A stretch of DNA of 64,000 nucleotides. Origin: Amphibalanus amphitrite (lineage: Eukaryota; Arthropoda; Thecostraca; Balanomorpha; Balanidae). Of this stretch, positions 54,938-64,000 are shown piece after piece. Position 1 is the stretch's first letter. Each line of letters begins with the position of its first letter. The position numbers and the translations under genes are program-made. Under the pieces are notes generated by a model. It did no database searches, had not been told where the DNA came from, and saw nothing but the letters and a program-made list of their open reading frames with translations. The DNA is taken from contig NW_024881593.1 in NCBI RefSeq assembly GCF_019059575.1, positions 248,001-312,000 of the forward strand, written 5' to 3'.

Positions 54938-56920
54938 CACTGTAAAAAATATTGACGAGCTATGTGTCAAAACAAGGGTCTCGAAACAGTCACCAGGTTG
55001 TCAATGCTTCCGGTACCTACCACTTGACTAGTTACCGCTTAGTTAGCTTACAGGCTGAGAACTATCCATATCGTTATGATCCGGTATTGTAATGATACCC
55101 TAGGTGTACCTTTGTTTTGAAGTGCTGAATTAACTATCAAGGTTGTTTGACGTTTGTTTTCGCCTCAATCCGAAACGAGGAAGACCCTCATCAAATTATT
55201 AGGTGAAAGCCAGCCTCAGGATGATCAAAATACTAGGGGTAGTTTTGTCATAGTAATCTGTGAAGGGTGAGGAACAAGCCGTAGCAATGCACTCGTCACT
55301 AAACCAGCCTGAGATTATTCGCCAGGTAGCTGCTGCGTTTCCCTACTTGCTGAATCATGTTTGCAACTTTCCATTTCCAGACACTTTTTACGGCAAATAA
55401 ATTGTTGGGTTATTTGGAAGGTGAATGACAATTTTATTTCTATAAGTCAATACATTTGTATTTCCGATTGCCCTAAAACTTTTTTTTAATCGTTTGCGGT
55501 AGGTTTTTATTGTTCGCAATAAAGTTGCACACCTGTGAATCCTTCACTTAATGCGTTCCCGGCTTCCCGGCGCCAGTTGCGCTGTGCCGTGCCGCGTTCG
55601 GTCGGGGGTGCGCGCGTCTGTGAAGTGCGAGTGTTTATCACTGGGCAAACCTGTATCATTTCCATTTGTGCAGTGTCTAGTTATGAAGAATTGCTTGCCG
55701 ATATATGACCTGCAGTGATCGACGTTCTGATTCAATAACTTGTCATAAGCCATTATTCTCAACCAAATCGCGCAGAGACGGTTGCAAAGTTGTCGAGGGG
55801 GGGGGGGGGGACAAGAGCGATTTTAAATGAATTGCCCTCCATGCAGTGCAATAGGACTTAGGTTTAATTTTTCGAAAAGTTGTGGAGCCGCCCCCGGTGT
55901 CCGGCCTGGCCAACTCTCTCAAGAACCGACAGCTAACGGAACACTGAAGTTTCACTACGACGATTTCCGCCAAAGTTATGAAGAAAAGGCAAACTGCAAG
56001 AAGTACAAAACTTCTCTTGGTAATCAAAACTTAGGTTTGGCAAATTCCAAACCCTAAGTCACTACAACTGTGGATATAAATAAGCTGGTTATTGACGGCC
56101 AAGCTCTGGCCAATCTGAGGTTCAGACCTATCATCAAGTTCATGAGGCAGCTGCGGTTGGGCGGCTCACGGGCTCCACTGCATAGGCTCAGACAGGTACT
56201 CTACAAAATGTCTTCTGTGTTCTTAGGTTCAGATCTATCGATAGGTATGTGCATGCTTCTGATTCGATTGATAACTGTAAACGGGCGCTGGAAGTGAAAG
56301 GTTCGCTTGATATACGAAAGGTGCATTGCAAGAAAGCACATTATTTCAGAAATACACTTTCATTTTATCTTGAGCGTTTTTGGAATGGGCCGGATGAATT
56401 CGTCATCAAACTGGTAAGGGATTTCGTTTGAAGACCACCGATATTTAATAATATGATGGTCTTCAAACGAATTCGCTGGCAAATTCGATGGCTGGATTGG
56501 GCGGCGTAGGATCTGCTGGTCATCTGACTATGGGTTGATTAGGGCCTAGTTGGGCCCCTAGTTTTGACCTAGTTTGAGCTTCATTCGTTAAGTAGGAACA
56601 AGACGATGCTTCTTTTGAACATCGTCACTAAACAAGCCGCCCTCGTTTTGACATTGTTTTTCGTTACTATTGTTACTAGGTACTTTGTTATCATACACAG
56701 CATTAACGAGGACCTGCTTCCAAAACAAGGCAGAAACGCTCCAGCTATTTTTGGGACGTGGTAAAAACTAACCGACACCTGGTAACTGTCATCTGACGAA
56801 CACAAAACAAGCCAGGGGCTCGCAGCGTGTGTCAAAAGTATGATGCAAAACTAGTCTGTACCCCCGACATTTAGCGTTGAGAATCATTTGACGAGGGGCT
56901 AGTCAATATTTTTTACAGTG
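54938..56920 (+). mobile_element. 2-kb TA-flanked non-autonomous DNA transposon, copy 2
   Basis: Same ends and order as the copy at 50658, differing by scattered single bases and small indels: a longer G-run near 55797, only half of the 32-base palindrome at 56866, and an altered stretch near 56537-56562. Same orientation as copy 1, about 2.3 kb away. Confidence 0.87.
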
Positions 56921-56931
56921 TATAAATCTTA

Positions 56932-57618
56932 TTACGGAGCGAGCGAAGCGATCGGAGTCTTTCCCATATAACGGAAAATCTCAGCATGAGCGGCCAGACC
57001 CGGCCCGACCTGGCCTGTAACGAATTTTTGAGAGGCTCATAACTCAGCAACCGCTGGACCGATTTACTTGCGGTAATTTTTGTAGGGTAGCTTTATTTTT
57101 TCTACCAAGTATTGGACTATTTTCGCTGCATATGGGTGACCCCTTATACACGTGGCATGTGCAAAACGAAGAGGTGTCAGTTTGGTAACAATTGCAATAT
57201 TTCGGGAGTTACTGGGCCGATTGCGCTGAAACTTTGCATGTAGGTAGGCACCCACTTGGCAATGCATTTCCGGCCACAGTTGGGGTGCTGCTGCACATGC
57301 GCACGTGCACGGGTCGATTCGAGATCTCAAGAACGGCTGGATCGATTGCGCTCAAAGTTGGTAACCGGTTAGGGACCGGATAGTAGGGTACCGTTCAAAA
57401 GTAAGTTGGGACCCAACTTGCACGTGCGCACGTGCAGAGTGCCGCTCCCAGATATCGAGAACGGCTGGGCCGATTCCGCTCAAATTTGGCACATTGCTAG
57501 AGACCGGTTAGTAGGATGCCGTGCAAAAGTCGGTTAGAGGTACCCCTCACAATGTCGCACGTGCAAGGCCCACCGTCTCGCACGCTCCGTTTGTCGCCCT
57601 ATAAGGCGTTTTACTGGT
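56932..57618 (-). repeat. CACGTG-rich repeat, copy 5 (type B, reversed)
   Basis: Reverse-complement ends TTACGGAGCGAGCGAAGCG and GGCGTTTTACTGGT. The type-B back segment and three GCACGTGCGCACGTGC-like sites are present but diverged. The GGCC run is nearly gone. It lies between the 2-kb element and the hAT element with almost no unique DNA. Confidence 0.83.
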
Positions 57619-57629
57619 AATATTATAAG

Positions 57630-60113
57630 CATAGGTGTAGCAACGTATCTCTTTGGTGAAGGATAGCTTTCACCAAAGTTTTAGATTGGTGAAGGATCCT
57701 TCACCAATCTTAAGCAATGCATGTGAGGGTCTTCACCAATGCTTAGAACGACTAGGTACGACGGTTGTTCTAATGTTAAAGAAAAGGAATAGCAAGGCCA
57801 AAAGGGATGAACAAAAAGGCTAAGACGGCAACAGGCACCGAATTATCCCGTCCTTTTAGTTATGAAGCGTTATGCAGTTCCTCACAATTCACGCCATTTT
57901 ATAAATGATAGGTAAAGATGAAAACTAAATTGAAGTTGGTAAACGTGTAAATGGATCTCAGTAAATGATATCAAAATGAATTGGCTTGTTTTTACTCGTG
58001 GAAAATTTGTAGGACTTTGGTCACGAAAGAAGAGCAATGGAGCATAACTTTAGGCATAAGAGCACTCGTGTGTAGCATCTAGGTCCCTCAATAGTCCAAA
58101 AGCGGCCCCGTTTACATGACCGGTTTACGTCAATCGCAAAGGAGTTCATGTTCGTAAGATAGGATTTATGCTGGTCTCTCAAGTATCATACATCAAGGAT
58201 TTAGCATTTCATTTTCATTGGCTCCGGCCCTCAGGCTCAGACCACTGGGTCAGTGTGAGAGGCCCGCGTGAGACAGATGGCTGAACCTGCACCCAGATCA
58301 GCATAAACCCTTTCAGACAATTATGTAAGCCTTGGCACCAATGTAAAGGACAATCCAGGGCCCATAGATTCCGGTGAGAACCTTCAGAGGTTTTCGTCAG
58401 CATTGCCAGCCTTTAAATGTCAGTATGGGCCTCCAGGAAGGTACAAGCACGGGGTCGTCAGAGACCAGAACGAGCCCTCAGAGACCCCAGGAGTCTGGGT
58501 TCGCGGGAGCCCTTTTGGACTGGCACGGGACCCTCACTAAGGCCAACATATTTCCTGAATCCGACCTGCGATTCTGAGACAGGTGTGAGGCTCTCAGGCT
58601 GACGTAGGCCCCAAGAGTTTGCAGACCGACGCACTGGCTGATCTAGGGGAGGGGGGGGGGGCAGCATTTGGAACAAATGATCCCTTATACAGAGGGGTTT
58701 TAGATTTTCTTCAAACATTTTAGGTTTCGTATTTCTTTTGTGAAATACAAAATAGTATTCGAAGTAGGATGGGAAAAAGTTTCGGGCAGGTACGTTTAAC
58801 ATGCGCAGTGGAAGGGTTCCGAGAACTATGCCCAGTGGAAGGGGGCAGCGAATGTCGCCACCCCAAGATCTCAGCTCCTACGGAAGTCAAAAAGACGAAA
58901 TTCATAGGGTGGTTGGGGACGGTGTGGAAAAGTGTTGCCAGTTGCAGAAAATGTATGTCCAATGTCCGTCCAACGTCCGGTAGTTAAGTCGACTCTCCGT
59001 CCAAAGATGTTCAAGCCAGCCATTGGTCCGAAAGGTGTACGAAAACTATGCAATAATTAACACTGAGCACTGTCATTTAATTTGGTTTTAATGAACTAAC
59101 TATTACCAGCTCAAAAAGTGTTTATCATATCGAGAGCTGAACTTTCTATTCTTCAATCAATGCTATGCACGATCACTTAATAGAAATGCTGAGGTGTAGC
59201 AAGTGATTGTCCAATGTTGTCCAAAGCGTGCTGCCTTTGTCAAATCAAATTCCGAATTGGACATTGGAGGACAGAATCGGAATTTCGAAGGTCCCAGTTC
59301 CGATTGGCACCACTAGTTTGGAACTGTATTGTGTGTTAATTTCATGACACTAGGTCAATATCTTTAGGTCAAATGAGGTCAACCGTTGTTAAATTTTTCA
59401 GATAAGGGTTTATTTTGTGCTTACACGCCCATACCTCAAAATGTTATCAGCAAATTTTCATATTTCTCCCACGACAAGATTTCACATACCTTTTTGAGTA
59501 TACATTGAAAATCTATAGTTAATCCAGTCATAATGATGGCACTTAGAAGTTAAAATTCTTCTAAGTATAAGATGTCTTCGGGCTGAGGTGGGAACAGCCG
59601 ACGCGGGAAGCGTTTCAGTCAGTTTTGTGTTTGCTTTGCACACACGAGACTCAAAATGTTACCGGCTGATTTTCGTATTTCTTTCACTGTAACATTGCTT
59701 GTTGTCCGTACATTTTTAAGTTTGCAATGATATATTGACGCGAATCGAGCATTAGCAGCGGTAAGCAGCGCAACGCAAAGACGTAACTGTCCGGCGCCGC
59801 CAGTGAAAATCGGCCGGCACCGCCCGTGTCGCCACTCGGGAGGGATTTTTTACTTTACACCCCTGTTACTAAAAAGAAGTTGCAGACCGATTTACTCATT
59901 TACGATTTACATATTTCATGGAAAGATGCAAAATTCAATTTTAGGCATGTACTGAAAATTTGACGTTAATTAGATGATAATGGCGTGAGATATTTGGGAA
60001 AAAACAGGAGGGGTTGACGAAATTCGCCCCCTCCACTGCGGCAAAGTCCTGTACCTTCTCAGAAGGTTCAGGTGACATCCTTCACCAATATTTTTGGCGC
60101 TCCTACACCCATG
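57630..60113. mobile_element. hAT-type non-autonomous element, 2.5 kb
   Basis: 8-bp duplication ATTATAAG at 57622-57629 and 60114-60121. Imperfect terminal inverted repeats start CATAGGTGTAGCAACG on the left and CATGGGTGTAGGAGCG on the right (complement), each followed within 30 bases by TTGGTGAAGGAT. Just inside the left end is a perfect 28-base palindrome at 57683-57710. No hAT transposase is recognisable. The right part (about 59340-60050) holds AGGTCA half-sites and ends GGAGGGGTTGACG...CCCCCTCC, so it may contain a degenerate AGGTCA-family copy. Confidence 0.8.
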
Positions 60114-60247
60114 ATTATAAGATCTCTATGATGTGAACTGTGTTAGATTGAGGTTGGCGTTTGTGTTCTTGTAATGCTTCACACTCAGTCGTTTTTCTCA
60201 CTCTGGCAGCGGATACAGTTAAAGTTTTTTTTTGTTACAGAGTTGGC

Positions 60248-60253
60248 TTTATT
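60248..60253 (-). terminator. Polyadenylation signal AATAAA of the acid phosphatase gene
   Basis: On the - strand AATAAA lies about 40 bases after the TGA at 60293-60295. About 20 bases further on the same strand is a run of nine A (60223-60233 region), either part of the 3' flank or the trace of a retroposed poly(A) tail. Confidence 0.75.
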
Positions 60254-60292
60254 TTCGGTCATATTCAAAAATATACACCAACAACAAAAAAA

Positions 60293-61687
60293 TCATAAGG
60301 CGTAAGAACCCATCATCTTTTCCTTGACTGGCATATAGCCGCGGTCGGTTGGCTCAAGGAACGAGTAGGGCATGTGTGCCTCCTTGACGATGGTAGCTCT
60401 ATCGATTACCGATGCGGTACCCGTCTCGCTGACCGCCACCTGTTCAATGGACATATGGGTGTGGTTGTGGAAGTGCAGGCGCGTGTACCCGTCGGCGGTA
60501 TTTCGGAAGGCCGTCCAGGGCTTGGGTTCCGGGTGTTCTTTCCTGATGTGCTTGTTGCCAGCCTGTGCAACAGTGATGTGCACGGGGGCGCCGGGATTCC
60601 GATAGGGGTCCGCCCCGGTGCCGTTCTTCACTTTGGTGAAGGAGACGGGCCAGGTACGATGGTAAACATGCTTGTGAGCCCAGAGCGCCAAGTCAACACC
60701 ATACTCATTCAATGGGTACTCAATACTCGGGTTTTTCTGATCACCTGGTACGGGATTAGTGACGTAGTTTGCCTGACATGTTTCCACATCTTTCTGGCAG
60801 TACATGGGTCGATGACCAAAAAGCACAATCCAAGGACGCTTCTCTCTCCTTGATCGGGTCGACGCTTCTTTGAGATCGTTATTTAGCCAGTAGTATTGGG
60901 AGACCAGCTGATCGTGGCCATAATGCTTGAAGTAGTAGAAGCCCGTATTTATGCCAACAAAATGGACGGGTCCCATATTGAAGCTGTAGTACATGCCTTC
61001 TGTTCCACCAGGCATGCTGAACCTGTGCTTGTAGTCGGTGTAATTGGCGTACTGCTCAGCGTTGCCTGCGCACGTCATGTACGGTACGTGGGCGGCGATT
61101 GGCTGCATCTGACGTAGGAACCTATCGCCCCTTTTGCCCTCCTCCCTGACCAGTTCATAGGCGAAGTCGCCGACGTGCAGCGCTGCGTCGTACATGCCGC
61201 TTTGCACGTCTTTTGTTAGGAAAGGGACTGTAGTAGCATCCTGAACTCCCAGGTCCGCAAACACGGCTACTCTTGGACTCCAGTCGCTTCCCTCGGGTAT
61301 GGCGTTGAACCACATCGCATTGGACCAGCCGGCCGGACCGAGCACCCGGTAAACATGACGCTCCCCCGGCTCCAGACAGGTCATATTCACACGGTTTATG
61401 TACTGCCGATGGGTCTTTTCTTTGTCAGTCGGTGAATAGAAAAGACTGGATGACCCTTCGGCTAGTGTTTCGGGCTCTGCACCATCTCTGCCGTATTTAA
61501 CAGAGGCTTTCACCGGCTGGAAGGTGCTGTAGGTGACCTGGATGGTAGTGGCGTCATCGGTGAAGGACAGGCGAATCTGTTCGGCGCCACTCTTATCGGC
61601 TGCCGAACACCTTCCATTCAGCAGAGCAGCCACCACCAGAAGCAGAAACAGCGGTAATCGGGACGGCAAAATACGATTAAAAGGCAT
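60293..61687 (-). CDS. Purple acid phosphatase, ACP7/PAPL type, secreted, intronless
   Basis: 464 residues with no intron. Residues 11-29 form a signal peptide (LPLFLLLVVAALLNGRCSA). A fibronectin-like N-terminal domain spans about 35-130, then the metallophosphatase domain. The family hydrolyses phosphomonoesters with a two-metal centre. Metal motifs: DLG (D145), GDFAY (173-177), GNAE (208-211), GHRP (H292) and AHKH (337-340). Ala for Gly in the last motif is normal in the ACP7 group. The family's GNHE, however, reads GNAE, removing the His thought to donate a proton, and the usual YER after the last motif reads YHR. PYMTC, RFSMPG and LWAHKH otherwise fit ACP7 closely. N-glycosylation sequons lie at 101, 215, 355 and 408. 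Length and open frame are normal, so it is under constraint or recent. Reduced or altered activity is inference. Confidence 0.93.
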   Translation of the reverse strand: MPFNRILPSRLPLFLLLVVAALLNGRCSAADKSGAEQIRLSFTDDATTIQVTYSTFQPVKASVKYGRDGAEPETLAEGSSSLFYSPTDKEKTHRQYINRVNMTCLEPGERHVYRVLGPAGWSNAMWFNAIPEGSDWSPRVAVFADLGVQDATTVPFLTKDVQSGMYDAALHVGDFAYELVREEGKRGDRFLRQMQPIAAHVPYMTCAGNAEQYANYTDYKHRFSMPGGTEGMYYSFNMGPVHFVGINTGFYYFKHYGHDQLVSQYYWLNNDLKEASTRSRREKRPWIVLFGHRPMYCQKDVETCQANYVTNPVPGDQKNPSIEYPLNEYGVDLALWAHKHVYHRTWPVSFTKVKNGTGADPYRNPGAPVHITVAQAGNKHIRKEHPEPKPWTAFRNTADGYTRLHFHNHTHMSIEQVAVSETGTASVIDRATIVKEAHMPYSFLEPTDRGYMPVKEKMMGSYAL

Positions 61688-62229
61688 AGCGAAAGCAGCT
61701 AGTTAGCAAAGAGCTGAAATGTTATTTTCATCAGCTTGCTGTGTAGTTAGAAATTGTAATGCTAAACAACTCAAATAACTGTTTGGAACCAGCACAACAT
61801 ATGCTTTAGCATTTTATCGCGTAACTAAGCGACGCAAATCAAAGCTTCTTTTAAAATAGCATGCTTACTTTTGGGGGACTGAGAGATTTAGCAAAAATAA
61901 AGAAAATACAGCCGACTCAATTCCCGATTTGCCAATTAAGTGATTTAAATTTAGCAGGTGAGTTTCATTAATTTTATTTCAGTAAAAATTTATTTTTGTT
62001 TAGAAAGCATGCTTGTAAATAATCGCACCACCTGCCAAGAAGATTAAGTGTAAAACATGTTCGCAGACAGGGATCTTGTGGTTCTAAAATGCTCCCCTTT
62101 ACAAGAAAAGTTCATTTTTACTTGACCCACGCCCTGGGGTCTCGCTAACTTCGCCACGATGGGTATTTGATCACATCCCATTATCTAAAAAAAAAAAAAC
62201 TAAGAAAGCTAGGAAGACGCCACAAGAGC
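61688..62229. other. Upstream flank of the acid phosphatase gene
   Basis: AT-rich, with no clear TATA box or 5' UTR splice acceptor next to the start codon on the - strand. The start context (TTCGCTATGCC) is not strong. It is chosen because the signal peptide begins directly after it. Confidence 0.4.
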
Positions 62230-62790
62230 AATAGACAACTTGCTATGAGCGCTTTTAAAATTATCATGGTATTTTTCGATCAGGTCATCGGTGAGGTCAC
62301 TTGAGGTCACCAAAAGTAAAATTATCACCGAAAATTATTCCGATTTTGGCAATTTAGCACAAATCGGTGGATAAGTTTAGAACCAATAAAGCTACAGCGT
62401 TGCAAAAAAAGCGCATTCGATAGTTCTCTACAAGTCTTGCTGATTCATGTCCTTAAATTTGAACTAGGGTCAACAGTTAACCCTCCAGAGGGCAAAAAAA
62501 TCTTAGAAGTTGACGGTTTGGCGTCAAAAGTTTTTTTTTTCTGCAATAACTTTTAATATCAAACTTGTTTTACGTTCACTTTGTCGGTATCGCCTTTCTC
62601 TTGTTCAGACGCGTCGAATGAGCTATAACCTGACCTGAGAAGGTCAACTTAAAAATTTAGCCTCAGGTCAAGGTCACGGGAAAGGTCATGTTACGTACAA
62701 GGTAACTCGTATCATTGAGCTGAAGGCATCCAAGCTGTTTTCATCTAGCTAGCATCTCCATTTAAAGTTATTGTTAAAAAAACTGCTGGA
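62230..62790 (+). repeat. Degenerate AGGTCA-family fragment
   Basis: It contains AGGTCATCGGTGAGGTCACT and TGAGGTCACC near 62285-62310, and CAGGTCAAGGTCACGGGAAA near 62664. The words GCAATAACTTTTAATATC and GACGCGTCGAATGAGCTATA follow the order seen in the element at 19391-20395. No ends, TTAA pair or G/C palindromes are left. Confidence 0.55.
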
Positions 62791-64000
62791 GACAACTCAT
62801 TTAATGCTTCATCAACGGCCAACGCCCAGTAACTGAATGCGTCGATCTGAAAATAGCCCATCGAAGTCCTTCGGCCGCCGGGGGGCAGCACGACTCTGGA
62901 AGTGGACATATCTCGCTCTGGGACAAAAATAGCACAGTGACGCGTCTTTTCAGCGTGCTCGCTCCGTGTGACAGACGTCTCTCTTTCGAGCTGCCTGCGG
63001 CACCGGCCGGGGTCACTGAGGTCACGGCGGCGACAGACTGAGACCGCAGCTCACGGAGGGTGGCCAGCGCTCGTATCGAGCGCGACTGCTCCCAGGAGGT
63101 CACGAGACAGGTCACCGGGTCGGCCGGGTCAGTCGCGCGGCGGCCACGACCCGATCAGATGGTCACCGCCGGACCCGGGTCTGTGCGCTACACAGTAGGC
63201 ATACGGCGCAGGCCATCAGATGTCACGCCTTCATTTTGTCTCATATCGAGCTACGTGTTCACTAACACCTTAGCTTTCGATTTTCTGATCGATGACTACA
63301 TGATTTCCATGGTGTAATAAAACCGTGTGCAGCAAATCCCAACGTGGGACAGAATGAGTTGCAAACTGAGAAAACCGGTATTGCAAAATGACAGAACATC
63401 GTTGGGGGGGGGTCGCCGAAAGACAAAGACGCATCCATCATCACAATTGTAACAGAATGTCGCCGATCACATCTGAGCCTAGCTACAATCGCCGAACACG
63501 AAATCGGTTCTGGTGAAGTTGGCGCCGACACACAAACAAGTCGTGAAGCGTGGTCGACTCAAACGAACTGTGACAAACACCACGAGCTCGTTGCGCTGCG
63601 TGTCTGGGAACGTTTGCGTCCAATGAACTGCGTGTGACTCGCGGGAACCTTGGTCGCCGCCGTCCCGATATAGGATGGCTGTCGCCGGTGGGAGCTTTCT
63701 CAAGGTAACGCATCACGTGCGGAGTCGATTTGAAAAACGGATGGGGTGCCGTTTTTCTTTTACGGTTCTCATCGGCTCGCAAGTCGCAAGTGCCCACTCG
63801 AGGTTCGAGCTATAGTCAAGGTCGGTTAGCAACTCAAAATGAATACTTGTTAGTTCAGTATTTCAGGCAAACACAAAACGGAAAAAAGTTTTGTTTTTAA
63901 TAGTAAGTACTAGGATCAGTATGTTTTCAATTCTGGCTCATTGGTCATAAGTTTAAGGATTGTTTGGGTTGATGCTTCAATACGATACATCGACCATAAT
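62791..64000. other. Window end, no gene seen
   Basis: A GC-rich stretch with GGTCAC words at about 62860-63190, a G-run at 63403-63410, otherwise featureless. ORFs on both strands overlap and lack signatures. Confidence 0.45.

Noticed and set aside
51785..56297. Conserved 60-75-codon ORF in both 2-kb copies (MDINKLVIDGQAL...)
   Set aside because: It is interrupted or shifted at different points and has no recognisable domain; the copies are too alike for conservation to mean selection.
50658..56920. Transib or RAG-like ends, because the 2-kb elements begin CACTGTA, close to the CACWRTG heptamer
   Set aside because: The flanking duplication is TA only, while Transib makes 5-bp duplications, and there is no transposase to support it.

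Overview
The window is animal nuclear DNA, most likely from an arthropod. It has split genes with GT-AG introns, an 8-bp-duplication hAT fauna, a BEL/Pao LTR retrotransposon, TTAA-flanked elements and large gene-poor stretches. No bacterial-style operons, rRNA, tRNA or CRISPR arrays were seen. The receptor gene has the C-terminal layout I associate with arthropod Gfrl proteins, so a crustacean is a reasonable guess; the species cannot be fixed from the sequence.

Only two host genes can be supported. The first is on the + strand at 6010-23605: the 3' nine exons of a GDNF-family-receptor-alpha-like gene (Gfrl type). All splice phases agree and give 715 residues up to the stop. It has cysteine-rich GFR modules, a Pro/Thr-rich linker, a conserved C-terminal region and a short hydrophobic tail that looks like a GPI-anchor signal. 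Its 5' end lies outside the window or was not recognised. The second is on the - strand at 60293-61687: an intact, intronless, secreted purple acid phosphatase (ACP7/PAPL type) in which the usual GNHE motif reads GNAE.

The rest is mostly transposon-derived. (a) A family of TTAA-flanked, piggyBac-like non-autonomous elements lies at 7409-8325, 12063-14230 with a second member nested at 12982-13929, and 19391-20395, with fragments at 26536, 27.8-28.6 kb and 62.2-62.8 kb. Each full copy carries two subterminal G-run/C-run palindromes and is packed with AGGTCA nuclear-receptor half-sites and TGACGTCA sites. (b) A 508-bp hAT-type MITE at 10228-10735 is built from 42-bp-period GATC repeats. (c) A BEL/Pao retrotransposon at 26860-33483 has apparently identical 392-bp LTRs and an intact gag-protease ORF, but reverse transcriptase and RNase H are deleted. 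(d) Five copies of a roughly 0.7-kb repeat rich in the CACGTG E-box lie at 38-57 kb. (e) Two near-identical 2-kb TA-flanked elements lie at 50.7-52.6 and 54.9-56.9 kb. (f) A 2.5-kb hAT-type element at 57630-60113 sits just beyond the 3' end of the phosphatase gene.

The most unusual single feature in a host gene is a six-copy minisatellite at 17961-18160. It repeats the last bases of a receptor exon together with its 5' splice site, giving a row of donor-like sites, all but the first lying beyond an in-frame stop. Large stretches (23.6-26.5, 34.6-38.1, 39.9-44.0, 45.4-50.6, 62.8-64 kb) show no supportable gene; several contain GC-rich islands with embedded TAAT/ATTA motifs that could be regulatory.
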